Of a stretch of DNA of 13,450 bases, positions 1 through 7,384 are shown in pieces. Below the pieces are notes generated by a model. That model had not been told where the DNA came from. It saw only the letters and a list, made by a program, of their open reading frames with translations, and did no database searches. How positions within the stretch are numbered: the first letter of the stretch is position 1; the number at the start of each line of letters is the position of its first letter. Source of the stretch: an uncultured bacterium. Lineage in GTDB: Bacteria > Actinomycetota > Coriobacteriia > Coriobacteriales > Coriobacteriaceae. Location of the stretch: positions 1-13,450 of the forward strand of contig CAJMSL010000040.1 in assembly GCA_905216045.1 (NCBI GenBank), in the 5' to 3' direction. Both the position numbers and the translations under genes were made by a program.

Positions 1-1066
1 TGGACAGCTTCTCGGCGGCCTCGGTCGGGTCGGCGTCGACACCAAGACCGGCCTCCTTGAGGGCCTCGGCCACCGCGTGCCCGCCGTCGTAGGCGTCGGC
101 GGCAAACTGGTCGGGGGTATCGCCGTACTTATCCTTGTAAGCGTTGACGAAGTCGGCGTTCTTCTCGTCGTCGGCGGAGAACGGGGTCATGAGCAGCAGA
201 CCCTCAGCAAGAGAGGTATCGAAGCCCTCAACGCCCAGGATGCCGTCCATGCCGTCGCAGCCCATCATCTTGACGTCGTAGCCCATGTCCTTGGCGTTCT
301 TGAGCAGGACGGACGCCGGCGTGTAGTAGATCGGCGCAAAGATCATGGTGGCGCCGGCCTGCTTGGCCTTGGTCAGCTGGTTCGTAAAGCTCGTGGCGGA
401 GTCGTCCTTAAAGGTCTCCTCGTCAACAATCTCGAGCTTGGACTCAGCGGCCTGGGCCTTAAAGGAATCTGCGATGCCCGAAGAATAGGCGTCGCCGGAG
501 TTATAGAACAGCACGAACTTCTCGTCCGCATACTTCTGCGCCAGGAACTTGGCAGCGTTGACACCCTGGTTGGGGTCGGTGAAGCAAACCTGGAAGACGC
601 AATCCTTGCCGTCGGTGACGTCCTCGGAGGACGCGGACGGGGTGATCATGAACGTCTTGGGGTCGTTACCGCACTCTGCGGCAACGGCAACCGACGCACC
701 CGTGGTGGTCGGACCGACGAGGGCCTGCATGCCCCAGTCGAGCAGGGTGTTGAAGGCGTTGACAGCCTTCTCGCCATCGGCCTGGTCGTCCTCGGCCTTG
801 CTGGCAAGCGGCAGCTCCTTGGTCGAGAAATCCTTGCAGCCAAGCTCGACACCCTGGGTAACGGACTTGCCGTAGGACGCGTTGGCGCCGGTCAGCGGGC
901 CGATGGTGCCGATCTTAAACGACGCGTCGCTCGAAGCGGAACCGCTGTCGCCGCCGTTGGAGGAGCAGCCAGCTAGAATGGACATCGCCCCCAGACCTGC
1001 TGCGCTCGCGATAACGCTCCTGCGATTCATAACAGGGTTCAATGACTTACCGGTGAGGCTCGACAT
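1..1066 (-). CDS. Branched-chain amino acid-type ABC transporter substrate-binding lipoprotein (LivK-like), C-terminus beyond the window
   Basis: Extracellular binding protein that would capture a small ligand, by family a branched-chain amino acid or related compound, and deliver it to an ABC permease. The start at 1066-1064 has a GAGAGGAGAG ribosome site just upstream. The N-terminus holds twin arginines (MNRRSVIAS, residues 13-21), a hydrophobic stretch and a lipobox LAGC ending at Cys34, so it is a probable lipid-anchored protein, possibly exported by Tat. The mature part begins with the family signature FKIGTIGPLTG, followed by a Gly/Ser-rich linker and periplasmic-binding type 1 sequence (ALVGPTTTGASVAV, LMTPFSADDEKNADF). 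About 355 codons are present and the frame stays open to base 1; the missing tail should resemble that of the neighbouring remnant at 1338-1768. Permease and ATPase genes would be expected beyond the left edge. The ligand cannot be told from sequence. Confidence 0.9.
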   Translation of the reverse strand, partial: MSSLTGKSLNPVMNRRSVIASAAGLGAMSILAGCSSNGGDSGSASSDASFKIGTIGPLTGANASYGKSVTQGVELGCKDFSTKELPLASKAEDDQADGEKAVNAFNTLLDWGMQALVGPTTTGASVAVAAECGNDPKTFMITPSASSEDVTDGKDCVFQVCFTDPNQGVNAAKFLAQKYADEKFVLFYNSGDAYSSGIADSFKAQAAESKLEIVDEETFKDDSATSFTNQLTKAKQAGATMIFAPIYYTPASVLLKNAKDMGYDVKMMGCDGMDGILGVEGFDTSLAEGLLLMTPFSADDEKNADFVNAYKDKYGDTPDQFAADAYDGGHAVAEALKEAGLGVDADPTEAAEKLS

Positions 1067-1161
1067 GCGGCTCTCCTCTCAAATCTCGTCGGGTTTCGGT
1101 TACCCGACAGGCCATCCTTCGCCGTGTTCGGCGTTCGCAAAATAGTAGACGCTTTAGTTGA

Positions 1162-1188
1162 GAAAAGTGGCGATTATTTCAACTTTTC
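1162..1188. promoter_or_regulatory. Inverted repeat upstream of the binding-protein gene, possible operator
   Basis: GAAAAGT (1162-1168) and ACTTTTC (1182-1188) are perfect inverted halves separated by 13 bases. They sit in an A+T-rich stretch about 100 bases before the binding-protein start. The position suits a regulator site or a promoter region, but I could not find a convincing -35/-10 pair. The rest of 1067-1337 holds no recognisable gene. Confidence 0.2.
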
Positions 1189-1337
1189 TTTTGTTTTGTC
1201 CATTTATCCACATTTATGCGTATTCCTATTAGTTTATGCAGTTTAGCCACTTTATTGTGTGAAAGTAATGTTTCTGTTCTGTTACAAGCGTCCTTGCCCT
1301 GAATACAACGACCCCACCGGTCGCGCTTTATGCGCAC

Positions 1338-1768
1338 TTAGGCGGCGATGTACTTGCCGTCCTGAATCACATAGGCTGTGGCGGGCTTTTCGACCTGGCC
1401 CTCGTCATTCCACGTCAGCTCGCCTGTCAGGCCCTCGATCTTGATCTTGCGCATGGCCTTGGCAAGGTCGCCGGCAATGTCGGCACCATCGGCCGTAATA
1501 TCGATGCCCGCCTTGTCGATGGCCTCGGCGATGGCGTGGACGCAATCGTAGGCGTCGGCGGCAAACTGGTTAGGCGTCTCGTCGTAGGCATCCTTATAGG
1601 CCTTGACGAAGTCGGCATTCTTCTCATTGTCGGCGGAGAACGGGGTCATGAGCATATCGTCGGCGATCTCACCCGAGACGGCGACGGCAGCACCGGTCGT
1701 GACGGGGCCGACGAGCGCCTGCATGCCCCAGTCGCACAGGGCAAACCTTATGGTGCAAACGTTGACAG
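1338..1768 (-). pseudogene. Remnant of a second LivK-like binding-protein gene, with the 5' end and middle deleted
   Basis: The reading frame ending at TAA 1338-1340 encodes the C-terminal part of a binding protein closely related to the one at 1-1066. Shared segments include DWGMQALVGP, TTGA-VAV, LMTPFSAD and EKNADFV. In the intact gene the segment ending VAV and the LMTPFSAD segment are about 150 residues apart; here only about eight residues (SGEIADDM) separate them, so some 470 bases of the middle are gone while the frame is kept. Upstream homology fades at about 1768, after a 9-base insertion, and an in-frame TAA lies just beyond. There is no signal peptide and no plausible ribosome site. 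The product would be missing most of the ligand-binding fold. It ends in QDGKYIAA, which probably shows what the intact neighbour's truncated C-terminus looks like. Confidence 0.8.
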
Positions 1769-1882
1769 TTTGTTACGGAAGTTCGTTTGTAGCGAGCATG
1801 TTTCCAATGTTTCCGCAGCGTTTCGGGGGTGCCGTTTTGTGCGACTCCTGTTGCCTAGCGAGCACGCGCCCTCGGTTCACGC

Positions 1883-1888
1883 TAGAAT
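1883..1888 (+). promoter_or_regulatory. -10-like hexamer upstream of hom
   Basis: TAGAAT lies 55 bases before the hom start, which would give a short untranslated leader. No good -35 hexamer is found at 16-18 bases upstream; the nearest TTGCCT is 26 bases away. The call rests on the -10 match alone. Confidence 0.25.
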
Positions 1889-1942
1889 GCACTCAACCTT
1901 TAAGCGGTTAATCCATCCATAAGATGCACGAAGGAGCTATCT

Positions 1943-3286
1943 ATGAGCGAACCCCTGCGCACCGTGAACGTCGGCCTCATCGGTCTGGGAACCGTCGGCG
2001 GCGGCGTGGCCCGTCTGATCAAGAGCCACCACGATGAGTACCTGGCCGCCTACGGCATCGACCTTAAGCTGACCCGCGCCTGCGCGCTTGCCTGGGAGCA
2101 GGCCGAAGCCGCCGGTATTGAGCGCGAGGCCTTTACGAGCGACTGGCACGACGTCGTCACCGACCCCGCCGTCGATATCGTCGTCGAGCTCATCGGCGGC
2201 GAGCACCCCGCGACCGAAATCTTCACCACCGCCTTCGAGAACGGCAAGCACGTCGTCTCTGCCAACAAGGCCCTGCTGGGCCGTCATGTCGAGACGCTCG
2301 CCGAGAAGGCGCGCGCGTGCGGCGTGCAGATTAAGTGCGAGGCCAGCTGCGGCGGCGGCATCCCCATCGTAAGCACGCTCGAGCACGACCTGGTGGGCAA
2401 CAAGATCCTGACCATCGCCGGCATTCTCAACGGTACCACCAACTATATCCTGTCGCGTATGGACGCCGAGGGCGCCGATTACGCCGACGTGCTCGCCGAC
2501 GCCCAGGCAAAGGGCTATGCCGAGGCCGACCCGTCCGCCGACGTCGACGGCTTCGATGCCGCCAGCAAGACGGCCATCCTCGCCTCCATCGGCTTTGGCA
2601 CCCGCGTTACCACCGACGATGTGTACCAGCAGGGTATCCGTACCATCGGTGCCGAGGACATCGCCCAAGCCCGCGAGCTCGGCTACACCATCAGGCTGCT
2701 GGGCATCGCACGCAACACCGAAGCCGGCGTCGACGTCCGCGTGCATCCCACGCTGATCCCCGCCGACCACATGCTTGCCAAGGTCAACGGCGCCATGAAC
2801 GCTGTCTACGTGGTAGGCGACGCCGTGGGCGAGACCATGTTCTACGGTGCCGGCGCAGGCTCCTTCCCCACCGCGAGCGCCGTCGTGGGCGATATCCTGT
2901 CGCTCTCCGAGCAGATCAGCCGCGGCGTGGCTCCGCTGCCCGAGATTGAGCCCTATGGCCACAACCTCGCCTTTAAGCCTATGGACGAGCTCCAGACCAA
3001 GTACTATGTGCGCCTGAAGGTCGCCGACCGCGTGGGCGCCCTGTCCGAGACGGTCGACATCTTTGCCAAGCACAACATCTCGATCTCGCTCATCAACCAG
3101 GTCGAGGACGGCAAGTCGGGCGCCAGCGATACCTGCTCGGTCATCTTCCTGACGCACCGCGCGCTCGAGAAGGACATCCAGGCTGCCGCCGCCGAGCTTG
3201 CCAGCGTCGACTGCGTGGCCGAGGTCGCCAACGTCCTGCGCATCGAGGACGTTGAGGCTTGGACCGAAGGCGTTATGGCCAACTAA
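1943..3286 (+). CDS. hom: Homoserine dehydrogenase with C-terminal ACT domain
   Basis: Catalyses NAD(P)H-dependent reduction of aspartate semialdehyde to homoserine, the branch toward threonine, methionine and isoleucine, in the cytoplasm. The 447 residues match the usual length of the ACT-containing monofunctional enzyme. The Rossmann glycine motif GLIGLGTVGGGV is at residues 11-22. VSANKALL at 105-112 carries the cofactor-site lysine (Lys109). NGTTNYIL is at 163-170. Asp205 and Lys209 in GFDAASKTA correspond to the catalytic Asp and Lys known in this family. The ACT domain, about 353-432, includes YYVRLKVADRVGALSETV and would normally sense threonine. The start is fixed by AAGGAG at 1931-1936, six bases before ATG. 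The gene appears to be transcribed alone: a remnant on the opposite strand lies upstream and a terminator follows directly. Confidence 0.96.
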   Translation: MSEPLRTVNVGLIGLGTVGGGVARLIKSHHDEYLAAYGIDLKLTRACALAWEQAEAAGIEREAFTSDWHDVVTDPAVDIVVELIGGEHPATEIFTTAFENGKHVVSANKALLGRHVETLAEKARACGVQIKCEASCGGGIPIVSTLEHDLVGNKILTIAGILNGTTNYILSRMDAEGADYADVLADAQAKGYAEADPSADVDGFDAASKTAILASIGFGTRVTTDDVYQQGIRTIGAEDIAQARELGYTIRLLGIARNTEAGVDVRVHPTLIPADHMLAKVNGAMNAVYVVGDAVGETMFYGAGAGSFPTASAVVGDILSLSEQISRGVAPLPEIEPYGHNLAFKPMDELQTKYYVRLKVADRVGALSETVDIFAKHNISISLINQVEDGKSGASDTCSVIFLTHRALEKDIQAAAAELASVDCVAEVANVLRIEDVEAWTEGVMAN

Positions 3287-3317
3287 CCCAACGCTCGCCT
3301 AGCAATACGCGCTTTGA

Positions 3318-3351
3318 GGGCTCCCGTCCGATGTGGGATGGGAGCCCTTTT
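3318..3351 (+). terminator. Rho-independent terminator after hom
   Basis: A 12-base-pair stem, GGGCTCCCGTCC at 3318-3329 against GGATGGGAGCCC at 3336-3347 with one G-U pair, closes a six-base loop and is followed by TTTT. It lies about 30 bases after the hom stop and separates hom from the dehydrogenase gene. Confidence 0.88.
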
Positions 3352-3500
3352 GTCTCCTGCCCTAAGCACAACGACAGGACACATTTGCGCGAGCCGCTCA
3401 TCGGTAACGCGGGCTACCGTTCACCGATATGCAAACACGGCCGATTCCGGTTACGACTACGCTGTGCTGCGAATGTCCGCCCGCGATGAGAGGAAATACC

Positions 3501-4250
3501 ATGTTGCTCGAGGGCAAGAAAGCAATCATCACCGGAGGCACGCGCGGTATCGGCTATGCGATCGCCTGCCGTTTTATCGAGGAGGGCGCCGCCGTCACCG
3601 TCTTTGGCTCGCGTCAGGAGACCGCCGATACGGCCGTTGAGAAGCTGGCAGCCGCCTATCCCGACGCCAAGGTCTGGGGCCGCTCCTGCGACCTCACCTC
3701 ACTCGAAGCCGTGACCGAGGCCTTTACCCAGGCTGCAGCCGACATGGGCGGCTTGGACACGGTCGTCAACAATGCCGGTATCTCCCAGCGTTCACCCCTC
3801 TTGGACTACACGGCCGAGGAGTTCGCCAAAGTTATGGACCTCAACGTCGTCGCCGTCTTTAACGGCCACCAGGCTGCCGCCAAGATCATGACCGAGGCCG
3901 GCCACGGCGGCACCATCACTACCACAAGCTCGATGGTCGCCAAGTACGGCCAGCCCTCCGGCGTTGGATATCCCACGTCCAAGTTTGCCGTCAACGGTAT
4001 GGTCCAGTCGCTCTCGCGCGAGCTCGCCCCCATGGGCATTCGCGTCAATGCCGTCGCACCCGGCGTGACCAAGACCGATATGGTCGCCAACCTGCCTGAA
4101 GAGGTCATCAAGCCCATCATCGCCACCATTCCGCTCGGTCGCATGGGCGAGCCCGTGGATGTCGCCAACGCCTTTGTTTTCCTGGCGAGCGACATGTCCT
4201 CCTACGTCACGGGCGCCATCCTCCCCGTCGACGGAGCCGCCCGCTCCTAA
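3501..4250 (+). CDS. Short-chain dehydrogenase/reductase, FabG/BaiA-like
   Basis: Classical SDR oxidoreductase of 249 residues, the usual length. The cofactor motif TGGTRGIG is at 11-18 and NNAG at 90-93. The catalytic set is Asn115, Ser144, Tyr157 and Lys161 (YPTSK). The start is set at 3501, six bases after AGAGGA; a longer frame beginning at 3429 has no ribosome site and adds residues foreign to the fold. From memory, segments such as ITGGTRGIG, VFNG, SGVGYP-SK, VAPGV--TDM and FLASD resemble BaiA, the bile-acid 3-alpha-hydroxysteroid dehydrogenase, but many are shared with FabG-type ketoreductases, so the substrate is unassigned. After the second strand it has Ser37-Arg38, where BaiA has an acidic residue that favours NAD; this suggests NADP(H). 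It lies between two terminators, so it is probably a single-gene unit. Confidence 0.9.
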   Translation: MLLEGKKAIITGGTRGIGYAIACRFIEEGAAVTVFGSRQETADTAVEKLAAAYPDAKVWGRSCDLTSLEAVTEAFTQAAADMGGLDTVVNNAGISQRSPLLDYTAEEFAKVMDLNVVAVFNGHQAAAKIMTEAGHGGTITTTSSMVAKYGQPSGVGYPTSKFAVNGMVQSLSRELAPMGIRVNAVAPGVTKTDMVANLPEEVIKPIIATIPLGRMGEPVDVANAFVFLASDMSSYVTGAILPVDGAARS

Positions 4251-4295
4251 GGAGCCACAAGCTTTGGCTTCAAGCCTCAACATAGCTCAACCAAA

Positions 4296-4340
4296 AAGGC
4301 GCGCCGTCTGAATCAACTGCAGACGGCGTGCCTTGTTCTG
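4296..4340 (+). terminator. Terminator hairpin after the SDR gene, first part of repeat copy A
   Basis: AAGGCGCGCCGTCTG (4296-4310) pairs with CAGACGGCGTGCCTT (4320-4334), 15 pairs with one G-U, around a nine-base loop. The tail GTTCTGTTTG is moderately T-rich. It follows the SDR stop by about 45 bases. The same hairpin type with compensatory base changes recurs at 11069-11103. Confidence 0.75.
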
Positions 4341-4456
4341 TTTGTAAGGGAAACTGCGCCCCGTTTCGAACGCCGATTCTGGGACACCGTTTCCGCAACG
4401 GGTCTCTCGCGGAAGCTACATCCCAATCTGGACATCCATTCCGGGACACAGTTTCC
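4298..4456 (+). repeat. Intergenic structured repeat, copy A (hairpin plus four alternating boxes)
   Basis: After the GC-rich hairpin come four 14-base boxes of a common pattern, GGAAACTGYRYCCC, in alternating orientation: 4349-4362 forward, 4381-4394 reverse, 4411-4424 forward, 4443-4456 reverse. Starts are 32, 30 and 32 bases apart. Boxes 1-2 and 3-4 can fold as imperfect hairpins with 16-18 base loops. The whole unit aligns end to end with 11069-11226. The remaining sequence up to 4570 shows only a small hairpin (CCAGC 4519-4523, GCTGG 4530-4534) and no gene. Confidence 0.7.
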
Positions 4457-4570
4457 CGAAGGGCGGTTTAGTCATGCCATCCTAATCAAAACGAGACCGT
4501 ATAGCACCCCTAAGATAACCAGCTCTCGTGCTGGAGCAAGCACATCAGGCGGCGCGACCGCTCGCCGACA

Positions 4571-4632
4571 TGCAATTTGTTGCACAGTAAAATCGGCCAG
4601 TGACACCCTTATCCTTTATTTAGCGAATAAGG
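4571..4632 (+). promoter_or_regulatory. Possible promoter/operator region of the five-gene cassette
   Basis: A short inverted repeat, TGCAA-TTTG-TTGCA at 4571-4584, is followed at once by a -10-like TAAAAT (4588-4593). A second inverted pair, CCTTAT (4607-4612) and ATAAGG (4627-4632), lies just before the ribosome site of the FHA gene. No clear -35 is seen. The position is where the cassette must be transcribed from, and the repeats could bind a regulator, but each match is short. Confidence 0.3.
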
Positions 4633-4651
4633 TCAAGGAAGGGAGAATAAC

Positions 4652-5584
4652 ATGTCAAGACGGCAAACACCGCTCGAGGTCATGTTCTCCCTGTTCAAGA
4701 CTTCATTTACCCTGAGCCATCGCGCACTTGCTGAGCTGTTACTATCCGATCTACCGTTAACAAATGGACAGCCTACCGCCCAAATGGCACAGGACACCAG
4801 TTGGCTTTCGCGCACGATTGTGCACTCGCAGCCGGGCTCCCTAGAAGATCGCTACTTTACCGACTGGTCCTGCGCATCGAATCAAATCCTGCACAAGCTA
4901 CAGGGAAAAGGGTATTCGAGCGCCGACGTCTATACCATGATTGCGGCAGCGACTGACGCGATGGCTCAAGCGCTCAGTGCCTGTGGGCGCAATGGGCTCC
5001 TTTACCGAAACGCCGCCTCGCGCCTCGTCAGCTGCCAGCCAGACAAAGACGACAGGGCTCTTATCTCAATCGCGCTCGTTGTTTCGACCGCCTGTTGGTG
5101 CGATTCGGCCCGTGCTATCGCGTACATCAGGGACCGCTTTGAATTCGCAGAGAACGTCAGGTCGTTTACCCCCTCAAGTATTTCTTTCTGTCCATGCGAT
5201 TTAAAACAAACGGGCACCGAACATGCGATCGGCCTTATCAGGATCGATAACGAACTCGTCATCGGCGGCCCTTATGTCATTGAGCCTTCTGCCATGGGCT
5301 CCACCATCGGAGCGCTCGCACTCGAAGACGGCGCTGTCACCGATGTTGGGCTGGATGTCTCCGCCAGGCATCTCCGTATCTTCGCCGAGAACAATGCTTG
5401 GTACGCACAAGACCTCGGTTCGACCAACGGCACACATCTGATTCGAACAGCCGACAACAACGAACTCGACATCAGCTCCGGAGCACCCGCCCAGCTGTAC
5501 CCCGGCGACATCCTTCGCCTGGGCCTCAGCACCACTTTTGCCGTCGTAGCAACGACGGTTATCTTAGCAAATCAAAATTACTAA
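4652..5584 (+). CDS. FHA-domain protein, first gene of the SPFH/TIR cassette
   Basis: A 310-residue protein with a forkhead-associated domain at about 192-305. FHA domains bind phosphothreonine peptides. The signature loops are present: SARH at 237-240 and DLGSTNGT at 254-261, followed by PGDILRLG at 284-291. The first 180 residues are mostly helical and match no family I recognise; they contain scattered cysteines (Cys180 and Cys182 in FCPC) but no kinase, protease or nucleotidyltransferase motif. There is no signal peptide or membrane segment, so it should be cytoplasmic. The start has a good ribosome site, AAGGAAGGGAG at 4635-4645. The next gene begins 19 bases after the stop, so it heads the operon. 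It may dock a phosphorylated partner, but no Ser/Thr kinase is encoded in the window. Confidence 0.85.
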   Translation: MSRRQTPLEVMFSLFKTSFTLSHRALAELLLSDLPLTNGQPTAQMAQDTSWLSRTIVHSQPGSLEDRYFTDWSCASNQILHKLQGKGYSSADVYTMIAAATDAMAQALSACGRNGLLYRNAASRLVSCQPDKDDRALISIALVVSTACWCDSARAIAYIRDRFEFAENVRSFTPSSISFCPCDLKQTGTEHAIGLIRIDNELVIGGPYVIEPSAMGSTIGALALEDGAVTDVGLDVSARHLRIFAENNAWYAQDLGSTNGTHLIRTADNNELDISSGAPAQLYPGDILRLGLSTTFAVVATTVILANQNY

Positions 5585-5603
5585 CCATAGAAACAAGGTG
5601 ACT

Positions 5604-6710
5604 ATGAGCATCACGGATGTCATCAAATATGAGGGCAATAACCGAACTTTTATCTGGAAACACCCCTCAGAAGACTTCAATACAGGCTCGCAACTCATTG
5701 TTCACGAGACCCAAGAAGCAATTTTCTTCCTTAATGGACAGGCCCTGGATTCGTTTGGACCAGGCAGGCATGAACTTGAGACTCAAAATCTACCATTACT
5801 GAATGGCATTTCGAAGATAACGACCGGTGGTGTCAGCCCGTTTCACTCAGAGGTCTACTTTGTTAACCTCATCGAGCAGATGGGCATCCGTTGGGGAACC
5901 AATTCCAAGATTCAGTTCATGGAACCGACTTATGGATTTCCGCTCTCGCTCGGGGCGTCCGGAGAGATGGCTCTTGCTGTAAAAGAGCCCCGCAGGCTCC
6001 TTCTCAAGCTTGTTGGAACCGAAGCTTTGCTCTCCCAGGACAAGCTGATCAATTATTTCAAAGCTTTCCTACAAACTCGAATAAAAACTCATCTTGCACA
6101 AGTAATTACCGAACAAAAACTCTCCATTTTCGAACTTGATGCACACCTTGAAGAGTTATCCGACTCGCTTAAGACCAAGCTACTTCCCGACTTTGCCGCA
6201 TACGGCCTCTCATTAACGCAAATGCTAGTCACCGCCATCGTCAAACCCGAAGGCGATCCGGTATACGAGAAGTTTATGGACCTCCATTTCACGCAATATG
6301 CCGAAGTCCGCGAAGCACAGATAAAACAACATGTCAGCATTATCGAACAAGAAACTGCGGCGCAGCGCACCGTAATCTCCGCGAAAGCACGCGCAGAAAA
6401 ACGGCAAATCGAGGGCTATACCTATCAACAGGAACGCAGCTTCGATGTTGCCGAAAAGATAGCCCAAAACGAAGCGACTGGCGAATACGCAAACATGGGA
6501 ATTGGTCTGGGCGTAATGGCCGGTGTCGGCGGGACCATGGGGTCAGTTATGACCGATGCACTCTCACAAGCGACTGGCACGTCTGCGACGCAGCCCATCC
6601 CTACGGATACCAATTCGCAGCAAAGTGCTGCAAAGTTCTGTTCCGAGTGTGGATATCGCTTCTCTGGAACCGAGAAATTCTGTCCCGAATGCGGAGCACG
6701 GAGGTCATAA
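5604..6710 (+). CDS. SPFH-domain protein with C-terminal zinc ribbon (YdjI / virion-core-like)
   Basis: A 368-residue member of the YdjI branch of the SPFH (stomatin/flotillin-like) superfamily, proteins that assemble on or near the membrane. Family marks recalled from Bacillus subtilis YdjI are clear: SQLIVHETQEAI (29-40), FGPGRHELET (51-60), HSEVYFVN (81-88) and GYTYQQERSFD (271-281). A Gly/Met-rich hydrophobic patch spans about 298-316. A zinc ribbon follows with Cys346, Cys349, Cys360 and Cys363 (CSECG, CPECGARR). The ATG at 5604 is preferred over an in-frame GTG at 5598 because AAGG at 5595-5598 then lies five bases upstream. In B. subtilis, YdjI belongs to the ydjFGHI operon and works with PspA at the membrane; no PspA gene is seen here. 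It probably scaffolds the membrane-associated part of the cassette. Confidence 0.9.
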   Translation: MSITDVIKYEGNNRTFIWKHPSEDFNTGSQLIVHETQEAIFFLNGQALDSFGPGRHELETQNLPLLNGISKITTGGVSPFHSEVYFVNLIEQMGIRWGTNSKIQFMEPTYGFPLSLGASGEMALAVKEPRRLLLKLVGTEALLSQDKLINYFKAFLQTRIKTHLAQVITEQKLSIFELDAHLEELSDSLKTKLLPDFAAYGLSLTQMLVTAIVKPEGDPVYEKFMDLHFTQYAEVREAQIKQHVSIIEQETAAQRTVISAKARAEKRQIEGYTYQQERSFDVAEKIAQNEATGEYANMGIGLGVMAGVGGTMGSVMTDALSQATGTSATQPIPTDTNSQQSAAKFCSECGYRFSGTEKFCPECGARRS

Positions 6711-7384
6711 TGAAGAACACGCAGGCATATATTGCAGCAACCCCCGTAGCCCTCTTCATAGTTATCGAAAGCGTGGCCGTACTTTTATTTGGACCCTCAA
6801 CTACCTTTTGGATTGAGAGCGCATTCTCTTTGGTCATGCTCGCCCTGGTGGTTTCAACCTTGTTATTTGGACCCCAAAAGAATCTTAAGATATTTGGTAT
6901 CTCAAAGATACTTGTTATTGGCGTATCGTTTACAGTCCAATTGTTGTTAGGCATGCTAGGGTCCGCGTTAAAAACAGAGGCGCTTCCAGCAATTCCAATT
7001 CTCAGTTTTCTGCTAGCAAGCGCTGCGACAGCCACGCTCTTCGCAACAGGCGCTTCCGAATCTCACGCATCTACTGTTGAAGACCAAGTTTCAAGCAAAT
7101 CGCAATCCATGCAGAACCTTGATTTTCAGCTAAGACTGCTTCTAGATGAATCACCTTCAGAGTTGCGCGCATCAATGACCAGCCTCTTGGAAACTTCAAG
7201 CTTTGCCGACCCCGCCAGTTGTGAAGCAAGCGCTCAAGTTGAAGATGAAATATCGAGCGCACTTCGTGATCTATCGCAATCAATCGAATCAAACGATATC
7301 GAAGGTGCGAACTCGAAAATATTGCGCATGACTTCGTTGATAAGGCAAAGAGCAGCACTGGTTAAAGCAAACAAGGACAGCTAA
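6710..7384 (+). CDS. Four-helix membrane protein of unknown family
   Basis: 224 residues. Four hydrophobic segments at about 10-28, 32-54, 60-86 and 92-113 are followed by a polar, probably cytoplasmic tail of some 110 residues rich in Ser, Glu and predicted helix (for example DEISSALRDLSQSIESNDIEG). The start is fixed by GGAGG at 6700-6704 and overlaps the SPFH stop in a TAATG arrangement, so it is translationally coupled. A longer in-frame start at 6647 would lie inside the SPFH gene. I do not recognise the family. By its place between an SPFH scaffold and a TIR protein it could be the membrane anchor or sensor of the cassette, analogous in position to YdjH of Bacillus; this is a guess from context. 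Base composition is markedly A+T-rich. Confidence 0.8.
   Translation: MKNTQAYIAATPVALFIVIESVAVLLFGPSTTFWIESAFSLVMLALVVSTLLFGPQKNLKIFGISKILVIGVSFTVQLLLGMLGSALKTEALPAIPILSFLLASAATATLFATGASESHASTVEDQVSSKSQSMQNLDFQLRLLLDESPSELRASMTSLLETSSFADPASCEASAQVEDEISSALRDLSQSIESNDIEGANSKILRMTSLIRQRAALVKANKDS

Noticed and set aside
77..976. A 299-codon plus-strand frame across the binding-protein gene
   Set aside because: It is the antisense shadow of a well-marked lipoprotein gene, with no ribosome site or family motif.
1850..1888. TTGCCT paired with TAGAAT as a full hom promoter
   Set aside because: The spacing is 26 bases, too long for a standard -35/-10 pair.
1937..3157. A 406-codon open frame on the minus strand across hom
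   Set aside because: Its sequence is the low-complexity Gly/Ala/Asp/Val pattern expected opposite a GC-rich gene, and hom on the plus strand has clear catalytic motifs.
3429..3500. Upstream in-frame start for the SDR gene
   Set aside because: No ribosome site precedes it and the extra 24 residues do not fit the start of an SDR fold; the ATG at 3501 has AGAGGA at the right distance.
4298..4456. The alternating boxes as a CRISPR array
   Set aside because: Units alternate in orientation, are only 14 bases and poorly conserved, and no cas gene is nearby.
5598..5603. GTG start two codons upstream for the SPFH gene
   Set aside because: It overlaps the only ribosome-site-like AAGG; the ATG at 5604 has proper spacing.
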